Positions 9,160 through 16,960 of a stretch of DNA of 64,000 bases are shown here, piece by piece. The position numbers and the translations under genes were made by a program. The notes below the pieces were generated by a model. The model was not told where the DNA came from, ran no database searches, and saw only the letters and a list, made by a program, of their open reading frames with translations. The stretch's first letter is position 1. The number at the start of each line of letters is the position of its first letter. The DNA comes from G964291335 sp964291335 (GTDB taxonomy: Bacteria; Chloroflexota; Dehalococcoidia; Lucifugimonadales; UBA3495): NCBI GenBank assembly GCA_964291335.2, contig OZ219748.1, positions 992,001 to 1,056,000 of the forward strand, written 5' to 3'.

Positions 9160-10410
9160 CTACACCGCTCCGTTGCGGATGACGTTTGCCGCCCAGCCTG
9201 CCAGGTCGTCCAGGCACAGCCGTTCCGCATTGGGCAGGTCGCAATCCTCGATGGACATATAGCGGCGGTCTTCCCTGGCGCCGTAGCAGGCATCCACCTT
9301 GCCCAGGTAGGCGGAAAGGGCGGCGGCGGCGTCCGCTATCTGAGCCTTTACCGATTTCCGGTAGGAGTTGGCCAGGCTGCGGGGCTGGCGGCTGCCGGCT
9401 TCAATGAGCAGCAAATCGGCGCAGGCGTAAGGGGCGGTGGAACCCAGCTTGGCCCCGGGGGAAACGGTGGCAATCAGGTGGGTCAGGTGCTCAATAACTT
9501 TGGCGGTCAGCTCCCGGTCGGCGGTCGCCCATTCCTGGCTTGGGCAGCCCTCCAGGTTGGACACCAGCCCCGGCACGTCCACCACCACATAGCCGTAGAA
9601 CAGCCCCGCCGTCAACTCCATATCGCCGATGTGGGCCGCCCCGGCATCCTCATCATCGCGCTGCAAGTCATCCACCACAGAGAAGTAGTCGCTCTCGCTT
9701 TCCTCCCGATGCACGGTAAAGGAATGGGCAACGTGAACGGCCGCCTCGATGTTGGCGCCGGGGTCGGAAGTAACCATGCGCCCGAAAAGCGCCCCTTCCA
9801 GACCGCCGGGCAACGCAGTATTCTTGCGGAAAGCCTCAAAATTCCAACGTTCTTGGTCGCCAAATAGCTGTTCAGCAGCATCCTTGGTGTCTCTCAAATT
9901 TCGCCTGGCGTTACCAACCGCACGTCGGATTTTCTCTTCAGGCACCAACAATCCAGTTGCGATTCGGCCGGCGGTGGCGGCATCGTAGGGATGCTCAGCA
10001 CAAATGGCTTTGGCTTTAGAGAACAGGTACTCAACTTCGGGTAAGCCTAATAGCAGCGGCTGACGGTCGGTTTCAGTTTTGCCTTTTTCTCCGTAGATCT
10101 CAGCATTGAAAGCATCGCCCACCGCGTTTAACACTTCCTCGCTGGCGTCGCCCTCGGCACGCAAAGGATCAATCACCCTGCGATCGATGACGTTGCGAGA
10201 ACGGAAGGCAGAAGTGCTGTTCGCGATGTTGTGAATGGCGAATTCATCCTGGGCAGTACGCCAATGCCGCTTGAGGCACTGGGAGGAAATGCGGGTTCGC
10301 ACATCCCCGCCGAAGGGCATACGCTTGGCCAGGCCGGAATCGTCGCGGTTCAGGAGCGCCGCCGGGTAGGAATGCAGGGTGTGGATTTGCAAAAACCGGG
10401 GAGCAGGCAT
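9160..10410 (-). CDS. cas7e: Cas7e, Cascade backbone subunit
   Basis: 416 aa, somewhat longer than E. coli CasC (about 363 aa). The N-terminal LLNRDDSGLAKRMPFGG and RISSQCLKRHWR segments are diagnostic for the Cas7e/Cse4 family. Six copies would polymerise along the crRNA spacer. AAGGAG is embedded at the 3' end of cse2, which stops 2 nt before this ATG. A long middle region (about residues 90-190) with alternating helices and charged residues accounts for the extra length. Confidence 0.95.
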   Translation of the reverse strand: MPAPRFLQIHTLHSYPAALLNRDDSGLAKRMPFGGDVRTRISSQCLKRHWRTAQDEFAIHNIANSTSAFRSRNVIDRRVIDPLRAEGDASEEVLNAVGDAFNAEIYGEKGKTETDRQPLLLGLPEVEYLFSKAKAICAEHPYDAATAGRIATGLLVPEEKIRRAVGNARRNLRDTKDAAEQLFGDQERWNFEAFRKNTALPGGLEGALFGRMVTSDPGANIEAAVHVAHSFTVHREESESDYFSVVDDLQRDDEDAGAAHIGDMELTAGLFYGYVVVDVPGLVSNLEGCPSQEWATADRELTAKVIEHLTHLIATVSPGAKLGSTAPYACADLLLIEAGSRQPRSLANSYRKSVKAQIADAAAALSAYLGKVDACYGAREDRRYMSIEDCDLPNAERLCLDDLAGWAANVIRNGAV

Positions 10411-10412
10411 GG

Positions 10413-11417
10413 TTATTCTCCTTGCGTTTCTGATTGTTGGGGAGTGCGCGGCGCGGCGCGGTAATAAGCGCGGGCAATACCGATGCGGCTTCGCTCCGCC
10501 GCCGCCTCGTCGTAGCCTTCGTTGAGGATGAACCGGGCCATCTCGCGCCAGTCAAAGGCGCATCTTTTGGCAGATAACATGCGAAACAGCCGGGCTAACA
10601 GTCGGTGAAAGGTCTCGCCTCTGGCTGCAAGCAAGGTTGCCAACCTGTCTTTGCTGTAAAAAGCTCTTTCGACTGGCGGCTGTTCACCGCCCAGGTAAAG
10701 TGTTCTACCGACACGTACTAGTGGATCGTGAGCATGGTCAGCGCTGTGAGCCATCAACGCTATGCCGTGCATAATAAGTCCCCATTTCCTGATGTCGGCA
10801 CTCCGCGGTATCCCCCGTTGATTCATCAATTCCCAGAAGACAGGACTGCCGGGATCCGCTATGTTCATACGCCGAAGACTGGCTTTCTCCCCGGTGGTTA
10901 AGTCATCCCCTTCAATGGACTCGATGATATTCTTGATAACGTCATGGAGGTTAGCCGGCATGGGATTACCTGAACGAGTCGGCACAAGTTTCGTTACGCT
11001 CTCATGTCCGGCAGTGCCATTCTGGAGAATATCGGACAACTCAGCTCGATCGTCGGGACTATCGCCACGCCAAACCTTTGTAGTTATGCCCATCTGACGG
11101 AACGCTTCAAGCCATTCTTCCTGCCATTGCCCGAACTCGCTGTCAGCATCCCGTTTCAGTTCGGCGACCAGCATTTCATAAGCGCCGGTCTCCGGGTGCT
11201 GGCGAAACATAACCAAGTCAGGAAAGCCTATGCCACGCACAACGCGAAAACGGTCGACGTGAAAGGGCCTCCAGCCGTTATGCACCGCCTCACGGTTTAT
11301 ATCCTGTTGAAAAAACCGCTCCGGAGTTGGCCGTTCTTGCACTTGTTCCGGATTTACGGCAGCGTCTCCTGCTCCATCGGGTTCTCCGTCTGGGACGACT
11401 GATCGTTGTTCTGCCAT
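10413..11417 (-). CDS. VRR-NUC nuclease-Cse2 (Cas11) fusion
   Basis: 334 aa, against about 160-200 for normal Cse2. Residues 31-132 follow the VRR-NUC PD-(D/E)XK pattern: an E-x-x-F-Q helix (E33), GW (48-49), G64-F-P-D67, then AELK with E86 and K88, Q97-x3-W, and a closing VW strand (115-116). All catalytic positions are present. Residues 153-334 match Cse2/CasB: TTGEKASLRR, SPVFWELMNQ, and C-terminal FDWREMARFIL with IGIARAYYR. The ATG at 11417 has AGGAGGAGG just upstream inside cse1, so the fusion start is well supported; the gene overlaps the cse1 end by 64 nt. The only in-frame alternative inside the overlap region, a GTG at 11342, lacks a comparable site and would still include the nuclease. 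Domain calls are from motif recognition; function is inferred. Confidence 0.88.
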   Translation of the reverse strand: MAEQRSVVPDGEPDGAGDAAVNPEQVQERPTPERFFQQDINREAVHNGWRPFHVDRFRVVRGIGFPDLVMFRQHPETGAYEMLVAELKRDADSEFGQWQEEWLEAFRQMGITTKVWRGDSPDDRAELSDILQNGTAGHESVTKLVPTRSGNPMPANLHDVIKNIIESIEGDDLTTGEKASLRRMNIADPGSPVFWELMNQRGIPRSADIRKWGLIMHGIALMAHSADHAHDPLVRVGRTLYLGGEQPPVERAFYSKDRLATLLAARGETFHRLLARLFRMLSAKRCAFDWREMARFILNEGYDEAAAERSRIGIARAYYRAAPRTPQQSETQGE

Positions 11418-13000
11418 TCCGCCTCCTCCTGGTCATTTTGCTTAAACAATTCCGGCAGCCCCTGGTTGCCGCGCAGCCGGCTTTCGAACAAGCCCTCTGC
11501 GCCTACCTGGGCCTTGTAGCGGTGAATCGAGGGGCAACTCAGGGAGGCCATGGCGCCGCGCAACTGGTTTCGAGCGTGATCTATTACCCCGTCCTTGCCA
11601 TTATTCAGCCATCGGTGGCGAATGCTTTGCCGCTCGCTGGCCTCGGCCTCAAACTCGGTTTGCAAATCATCAAAGAAAGTGGCGTCCACAATTTCGTCCA
11701 GTTGGTTGAGCCAGGGGCGGGCCTGCGTGCGGTATTCCGGGCGGATGGCCCCGCTGTCGCCCCGGGCCATAAACGTTTGTATCGAATGGCTGAGAATGGT
11801 CTGAATCAGGCCCACATCCTTTATTCTCTCTCTGGCAATGTCCTCAAGCTGTTTGACGTCACCAGATTGCCCGAAAGTTTGGATGGTTCTATGCCGCAGC
11901 GGGATAATTCGCTCATGGTATCCCTTCGTGCCTCCTTCTCCGCGAATCATACCCCGCGCGACCAGTTGTAGAGCCACCCCGGAGCTTGTTCGGTACGTGG
12001 CTTGTTCTAACAAGAGAGGCTGTTTCCAATCTGCAGAAAACAGGCCGTCAATTATCCGCTCGTAGCCAAACTTTCGGTTGCCGAGAAAAGCGGGCGGGGT
12101 TCCTTTCTGGTTAACATTTTTGCTGACCGGAGCCCAAGGGTCGCCGGTCAGTCCTTTTACTTCAACAATCCTCCTGGCGTCAGACTTGGCGCGGAGTGCC
12201 ATAACCTTACCGGCATGGATCGTCAGCCGTATCCGCCGGCAAACTTCTATGTAATAAGGTTCCAGGTCGGAAAGCATCATTGCTTCCGCTTTAGCGCCAT
12301 CCCAAGATTTAACCCACAGCAAAGGTATGCCGGAATCAATCATTGGGTATTCGTCAAGCATTGCCGGCCGGCGCTTCACCAGAATGCTCAAGTCGTGCTT
12401 GACGTGTACCCCGGGGCGGGCAGATGGGGTAAGGGTGAACGCTGGACGGTTGCCATACCCACTGGGCATTCTGGATATACCGTAGTTATACTTTCCGGGG
12501 TAACCATCCATGGTCTGCAAGGTAACCAGGGCGAAAATCCAGTCGTCGGGGCGGGCCTGTTCCGCCACCCTGGCCTTCAGGTCGTGGTTCTTGGAGGTAA
12601 CCAGCATGTCCAGGTTGTCCGGGGTGCTGATAACAGTCTTGAAGTCCGCCTCGCGCGCCCTGGTACGGGCCGGCGGCTGCATGAAAGCCGGTTTGGTAAT
12701 GTCATCCACCACCAGCTGCCAGGGTTCATCCTCCGGCCAGTCGGCGGTCAGCCGGCGGATGATGCCGGCCCATTCATCGGCGATTTCCGGCGGGGTTTCC
12801 CGGCCGGCCCGGTGCATAGCCATTGCGCCCAGCTGCACCAGGAAGGCGTGCCAGGCGTGGCGCTGATGGGGGCGCAGGGCGGGAAAAGCCTCCACCGTAT
12901 CGGCCAGCAGCGCAGCGTAAACCTCCGGCAGAGAAGCCTCGGTCTGTTCCCGGCCCGACCGGGCAATACGGAGCAGGGGTTCCGTCAGCAGGTTATACAC
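11354..13000 (-). CDS. cse1: Cse1 (Cas8e), Cascade large subunit
   Basis: 548 aa from a GTG at 13000, giving VYNLLTEPLLRI, the typical Cse1 N-terminus, with AGGGAGG 7 nt upstream. The earlier in-frame ATG at 13075 overlaps the promoter and is rejected. Recognisable Cse1 segments include DDITKPAFMQPP, the KNHDLKARV region and MDGYPGKYNYGISRM. Cse1 recognises the PAM, opens target DNA and recruits Cas3. The last ~28 residues are an acidic, Q/E/N-rich tail that overlaps the start of the nuclease-Cse2 gene in another frame. It is first in the operon that runs to cas2. Confidence 0.94.
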   Translation of the reverse strand: MYNLLTEPLLRIARSGREQTEASLPEVYAALLADTVEAFPALRPHQRHAWHAFLVQLGAMAMHRAGRETPPEIADEWAGIIRRLTADWPEDEPWQLVVDDITKPAFMQPPARTRAREADFKTVISTPDNLDMLVTSKNHDLKARVAEQARPDDWIFALVTLQTMDGYPGKYNYGISRMPSGYGNRPAFTLTPSARPGVHVKHDLSILVKRRPAMLDEYPMIDSGIPLLWVKSWDGAKAEAMMLSDLEPYYIEVCRRIRLTIHAGKVMALRAKSDARRIVEVKGLTGDPWAPVSKNVNQKGTPPAFLGNRKFGYERIIDGLFSADWKQPLLLEQATYRTSSGVALQLVARGMIRGEGGTKGYHERIIPLRHRTIQTFGQSGDVKQLEDIARERIKDVGLIQTILSHSIQTFMARGDSGAIRPEYRTQARPWLNQLDEIVDATFFDDLQTEFEAEASERQSIRHRWLNNGKDGVIDHARNQLRGAMASLSCPSIHRYKAQVGAEGLFESRLRGNQGLPELFKQNDQEEAEWQNNDQSSQTENPMEQETLP

Positions 13001-13045
13001 AGGATACCTCCCTCTGGCGCCGCAAAGACGCCGGCGCCGAGATTT

Positions 13046-13075
13046 ATAGTAGGAACCAGCCCCTGGCAGTGTCAA
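13046..13075 (-). promoter_or_regulatory. Promoter of the cse1-cas2 operon
   Basis: On the minus strand TTGACA (13070-13075) is followed after 18 nt by TACTAT (13046-13051). Transcription would start about 40 nt upstream of the cse1 GTG. The short 5' UTR holds a GC-rich hairpin (GGCGCCG / CGGCGCC with a 9-nt loop) just before the Shine-Dalgarno site. So the Cascade and adaptation genes have their own promoter apart from cas3. Confidence 0.7.
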
Positions 13076-13199
13076 CGGGCAAATGTCAGTAAGGCTGGCG
13101 TACCCACCAAAAGCTCCTTATCACCGGGGAAAGGCCGTTACTGCAAAAGCCGCTATCCCGGCGGGCCAACACCGGCCCAGCCTTTACCCCGGCCGGACA

Positions 13200-13595
13200 T
13201 CATACCCGCATCTTGATCCACTTCGTCCCTTTGGCAATACCGGCGCGGATTGGATCCAGGTACTTTCCAGCGTGGAGTACGGTAATGCCGATGAAATCCA
13301 TGGTGTCGTCCGGGTCAAACTCATCCAGTGCCCAATACGCTACAAAATCGCCGGTTACCGTCATTAACTCTGGGTCATCCGTTGTTTCGCCCAGCGTCCA
13401 AACGTCCTTCCCGGCATCGTAGCAGTCAAAGTACATGGAGGCAGCCAGAATCTCAAAGCCAATTACTTCACGGCCGCCCTTGGTAGCCAGGTCCACTGCC
13501 CCCTGCGGCCCCTCTGAAAAACTGGTGGTCTCATCAATTTTCCTGCCTGTGTGTAAATAAAGAACATCGGCCTCTCTATCATAAGTAACTATCAT
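13200..13595 (-). CDS. DUF2283 family protein within the cas locus
   Basis: 131 aa. The N-terminal IVTYDREADVLYLHTG and the later GGREVIGFEILAAS are the DUF2283 signature (small beta-rich proteins of unknown function). The C-terminal half (about residues 60-131) extends beyond the usual ~60-residue domain. It lies between cas3 and cse1 on the same strand, 54 nt after cas3, ahead of the cse1 promoter. DUF2283 genes are often found in accessory regions near toxin-antitoxin-like genes, and no role in CRISPR is known to me. It may be a passenger or a regulator. Confidence 0.75.
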   Translation of the reverse strand: MIVTYDREADVLYLHTGRKIDETTSFSEGPQGAVDLATKGGREVIGFEILAASMYFDCYDAGKDVWTLGETTDDPELMTVTGDFVAYWALDEFDPDDTMDFIGITVLHAGKYLDPIRAGIAKGTKWIKMRV

Positions 13596-13609
13596 CTCTC
13601 ACATCCCAA

Positions 13610-13628
13610 TCGATAGATCGGTTATCGA
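13610..13628. promoter_or_regulatory. Inverted repeat between cas3 and DUF2283
   Basis: TCGATA and TATCGA arms separated by 7 nt lie in the 54-bp gap upstream of the DUF2283 gene. This is a possible operator for that gene; no clear promoter was seen beside it. Confidence 0.35.
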
Positions 13629-13649
13629 ACCGGCCTGCGGCGGCGGGGG

Positions 13650-16382
13650 TTACCCCTCTCGCCGCAGGCCCAGGCGGTCGTAGCGGAACTTGTGGTCGCC
13701 GACGGCGAAGGTGAAACCGCCCGCAACCTTTTCGGGCGCAACCGGGCTGTCGGTTGCGGCTCCCCGCAGCAGGTGATCCGGGATAGTCAGCTTTTCAATT
13801 GACTGCGTCGGGTCAAAGGGGCTGCCGGGCGGCGGCGCAAACTGCACTTCAATACCCTCGTCGCCCAGGCGGGTGCGGATTTTCTCTTCCAGGGAACCGA
13901 ACTGCACTTCCTGGTTGTCCGTGTAGAAGGCCTTGTCGCGGCGGATGATGGCGTTGTCCGCCGTCAGGTTTTCGGCCAGCTGCCCGCCCAGAACGTTGTT
14001 GGCATGGATTCGCCAGCTATCGCCCATTTCCTGAACGATGGCCTCCAGCTCGTCGGGGTGGGTGGCCCTTTCCACCAGTTGGCGGTTCATCTCCGGTATG
14101 CGCCACTGCGGGAACCCGGCAATCAGCCGGCGGGTAGCTTCCAGGCACCGCAAATCTTCGTAAACGTAGCCATAAGGGCCCAGCCCGGTTCGGTTGGAAC
14201 CGCCCGGTTGCAGCAGGGGCGAAAGGTCTTCCCCTTCCGGCGTCAGCACGATGCAGACCGGGGTTTTGCCGGCCGGCGGCCGGTGGCAGTTGTTCTCGGC
14301 GTGGCGGTGCAGGCGTCCAATGCGCTGCAGCAGCACATCCGCCGGGCACAGGTCGGTAATCAGCAGGTCGGCGTCAATATCCAGGGACTGCTCCAATGTC
14401 TGGGTTCCCACCACAACGATGCCGCCGGGGCGGCGCCCCTTGTCCAACCATTTTTCCACCTCCCGATCCAGCCGGCGGCGGTCATCTCCAGCGAACCGGC
14501 TGTGGTGCAGCGTCGCATTGCCGTTGCAGGAAAAGAGAAGCTCCCGGTCATCTTCGGCGGCCCGCTCCAACGCCTGCTGGGTCTCGATGGCGCAGCTGAC
14601 CGTGTTGCGGATAACCAGGGTTTTGGCCCCGTTCCGGGCTGACTGCAAGGCCCGTTCCGCCGTCCGGTCAAAGTCGTGAATCATCGGCTCGGCGGAGATG
14701 CTGACGGTCTTCTCCTGCCGGTTTTCGCCGGCGGCGATGATGCTCTCGCCGGTGGCCGACCGGACGCTGATGGCGGGGTAATGGGCGGCGATGGCATCCT
14801 GCAGGGGCGGGGTGTCATTCAGCCGGCTGCGCCCAGGGGACAGCCATTGCCGGCGGGCTGCCGAACCGAGGGTGGCGGACATCAGCAGGGCATAACCGCC
14901 GGCGCCCAGGTGCGCCTCCAGCAGGGCCTTGATAATGCGGCGCATATAGGCGTCCGAGGCGTGAACCTCGTCCACAATCAGCAGGTTGCGGGAGAGGCAG
15001 GCGGCGCGCATATGGGCGTGTTTCACCTTCAGGGCCGACAGCATGGCCTGGTCCACCGTGCCGACGGCGATTTGCGCCGCCAGGTAACGCTTGGCGTTTT
15101 CGGCGGCCCAGCTGCGCTGCTGGACCGCGTCCGCGGGGTTGCTATCATACCAGGCCTGGTAGGCATGCAGGGGCTGGCCGGCATCCCGGCGGCCGGCGCT
15201 GCTGCCGTCCTTCAGGTAACCCGGCACGGCCAGCACGGTCTCGGGCCGGCTGCCTTCGGGAAACACCCGGGCAACAAATTGCGCAACCCGGCGGTGCAGC
15301 TGGCTTGCCGCGGCGCGGGTCGGCAGGGCAAAGTAGAGGCCATCCACCAACTTTTGCTCGTACATGCGGACGAAGCGCCATAACGCCGCCTCGGTCTTGC
15401 CGGAACCGGTCTCCGATTCGATGATAACCAGCGGCTCTTGCAGCGGCGTTTCCATTGCCGCCTGCCGCTGTATGGCATGGGAATCAAACTCGAAGAGGGC
15501 GGCAAAATCGGCCGGCTCAACCGACAGCCCGGCCTGCCGCTGCCCGGCCAGGGCCAGCCCGACGGCCGATACGGCTTTCCGCGCCTGTTCCCGCGCCACG
15601 GTTTCCATGTAGTCGTCCCGGCGCTCATCGCTGAAAGGGAACCATTCTTCATTGGAGCCAATCCAGTCGGCCAGGGTGCAGAGGCCCAGGAACATATGCT
15701 GAAACGCCGGAGGCGCCGGCAGGGGCGGCGCACCCTGAACAAAAGCGGCGGGAAACCACCGCCGGGCCAGTTCCCCGATGCGGCCTACCGCCTCCGCCGG
15801 GTTCAGCGCGCCGCAGCGCCCCCAGAGGGCAGAGTTGGCGTGGAGCGGCCCGTTGATCGACATGGGGGCGCCGTGGTGGGAAAGGGAAGCCACGAACAGG
15901 CTGCAAACGGTTTCGCCCCCGCAATCGTCCCACTGGAGGGCGTCAGTCCACCAGCCCAGCCGGTCGAAGAACCAGTCAGCCGTTGCGTTGTCCTCGCCCC
16001 GCAGCACCGGGGCCAGTTCGTGATAGTGGCCGGCGCGGCCCGGCTTTCTCCGCCCGGCGAAATCTGCATCCCGCCAGATCTGCGTCTGAAACCCCACGTT
16101 CACCTTGCCAATGTCGTGCAGGGCGGCGAACAGGGCCAGCCGCGCCGCCACGGCATCATCCAGAGCTGCCAACCCGCCGGCGCGCGCCAGACGCTGCCGG
16201 ATGGTGGGCTGCGCCAGCAGCGCCTCGAAGCAGGCCCCGACGTCAGCCAGGTGGTGTTCCAGCAGATGGATGCGTTCCGGCCCCCGCTGCCGGTACGGTT
16301 CCGGTTCCCCCTGCTGCCGATAGGATTCTGCCTTGGCCCAGAATTGCTGAGTGTAGCCGGGTGTTTCCCGATTCGTTGTCAT
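13650..16382 (-). CDS. cas3: Cas3, HD nuclease-helicase
   Basis: 910 aa, full length. The HD nuclease domain is intact: HH at 43-44, HD at 89-90 (LHDIGK), H119/H121 and SLSHHG (167-171). The superfamily 2 helicase has Walker A SETGSGKT (323-330), DEVH (471-474), SAT (502-504), and the later TLEQSLDID and QRIGRLHRH motifs. It is recruited by Cascade, nicks and reels in target DNA. AGGAGG precedes the ATG. It is on the same strand as the other cas genes but separated from cse1 by DUF2283 and a promoter. Because Cas3 looks functional, the extra nuclease on Cse2 is not an obvious replacement for it. Confidence 0.96.
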   Translation of the reverse strand: MTTNRETPGYTQQFWAKAESYRQQGEPEPYRQRGPERIHLLEHHLADVGACFEALLAQPTIRQRLARAGGLAALDDAVAARLALFAALHDIGKVNVGFQTQIWRDADFAGRRKPGRAGHYHELAPVLRGEDNATADWFFDRLGWWTDALQWDDCGGETVCSLFVASLSHHGAPMSINGPLHANSALWGRCGALNPAEAVGRIGELARRWFPAAFVQGAPPLPAPPAFQHMFLGLCTLADWIGSNEEWFPFSDERRDDYMETVAREQARKAVSAVGLALAGQRQAGLSVEPADFAALFEFDSHAIQRQAAMETPLQEPLVIIESETGSGKTEAALWRFVRMYEQKLVDGLYFALPTRAAASQLHRRVAQFVARVFPEGSRPETVLAVPGYLKDGSSAGRRDAGQPLHAYQAWYDSNPADAVQQRSWAAENAKRYLAAQIAVGTVDQAMLSALKVKHAHMRAACLSRNLLIVDEVHASDAYMRRIIKALLEAHLGAGGYALLMSATLGSAARRQWLSPGRSRLNDTPPLQDAIAAHYPAISVRSATGESIIAAGENRQEKTVSISAEPMIHDFDRTAERALQSARNGAKTLVIRNTVSCAIETQQALERAAEDDRELLFSCNGNATLHHSRFAGDDRRRLDREVEKWLDKGRRPGGIVVVGTQTLEQSLDIDADLLITDLCPADVLLQRIGRLHRHAENNCHRPPAGKTPVCIVLTPEGEDLSPLLQPGGSNRTGLGPYGYVYEDLRCLEATRRLIAGFPQWRIPEMNRQLVERATHPDELEAIVQEMGDSWRIHANNVLGGQLAENLTADNAIIRRDKAFYTDNQEVQFGSLEEKIRTRLGDEGIEVQFAPPPGSPFDPTQSIEKLTIPDHLLRGAATDSPVAPEKVAGGFTFAVGDHKFRYDRLGLRREG

Positions 16383-16960
16383 CGCTGCCTCCTGCTGCCG
16401 AGCTTTTCCGGCCCTGGCCAGCCGGGCTCATCTGGTAGTAACTGATAATTGAGCTGTCCCCTGCGGTGTATCGGCCTCGCTAAAGCAGCGGGTCAAACCG
16501 GCCTGCACTGCCGGGAAACCGGGGCCAACCTGGCGCTTAATGCGGTTGGCGTCAGGCCGGCAAATGCGGGGCGTTTCACCATTTGCCAGGCTGGGATTAT
16601 CCGGGTTTCCGAGGGGGCAATGCAAGGGATAATGGTCAGGCTCGGCAAAACCCCGCAGCGGCCGGCAAGCCCGTCCTGAAGTTCTTCAGGCTTGCCGGCC
16701 GCCGCAAAAAGGGCAGCAGCCCCGTCCGCCACTGCGCCGACTGCGCCGCTTGCCGGCGCGGCCAGCCGGTTTCACCGAAGAATGAAGCGGGCTATGCGGC
16801 AGTGCGGCATGTCCTGGCGGCAAGCTATCGGCGCTTTACCGGCGAAATCCGGGTTGGTTCAGCCTATCAATGGTGGCTGAATTATGGTTAAATGCGCCTT
16901 GCTGAACCTGGAGTTTCCCGGGCGTCATTCAGACGCTTAATAAAAAGGAACCCTGCAACG
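16383..16960. other. Divergent intergenic region with a large hairpin
   Basis: No gene is supported between the divergent cas3 and P450 genes. At 16659-16701 an 11-bp perfect stem (CGGCCGGCAAG / CTTGCCGGCCG) encloses a second stem (CCTGAAG / CTTCAGG). It is not followed by a T-run in either direction, and it lies where a terminator is not expected, so its role is unclear. Confidence 0.6.

Noticed and set aside
11342..11417. GTG at 11342 as the true start of the cse2 gene
   Set aside because: It has a weak ribosome-binding site, whereas the ATG at 11417 has AGGAGGAGG at good spacing; both would include the nuclease domain anyway.
13001..13075. Upstream ATG giving Cse1 25 extra residues
   Set aside because: The extra residues overlap the predicted promoter and do not resemble the Cse1 N-terminus; the GTG at 13000 has a strong ribosome-binding site.
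13650..16382. Idea that the VRR-NUC domain replaces a defective Cas3
   Set aside because: Cas3 has complete HD, Walker A, DEVH, SAT and QRxGR motifs and no frameshift.
15438..16445. 335-codon plus-strand frame opposite cas3, and similar long frames opposite other genes
   Set aside because: High-GC antisense frames without ribosome-binding sites or family motifs; the opposite strand encodes clear conserved proteins.
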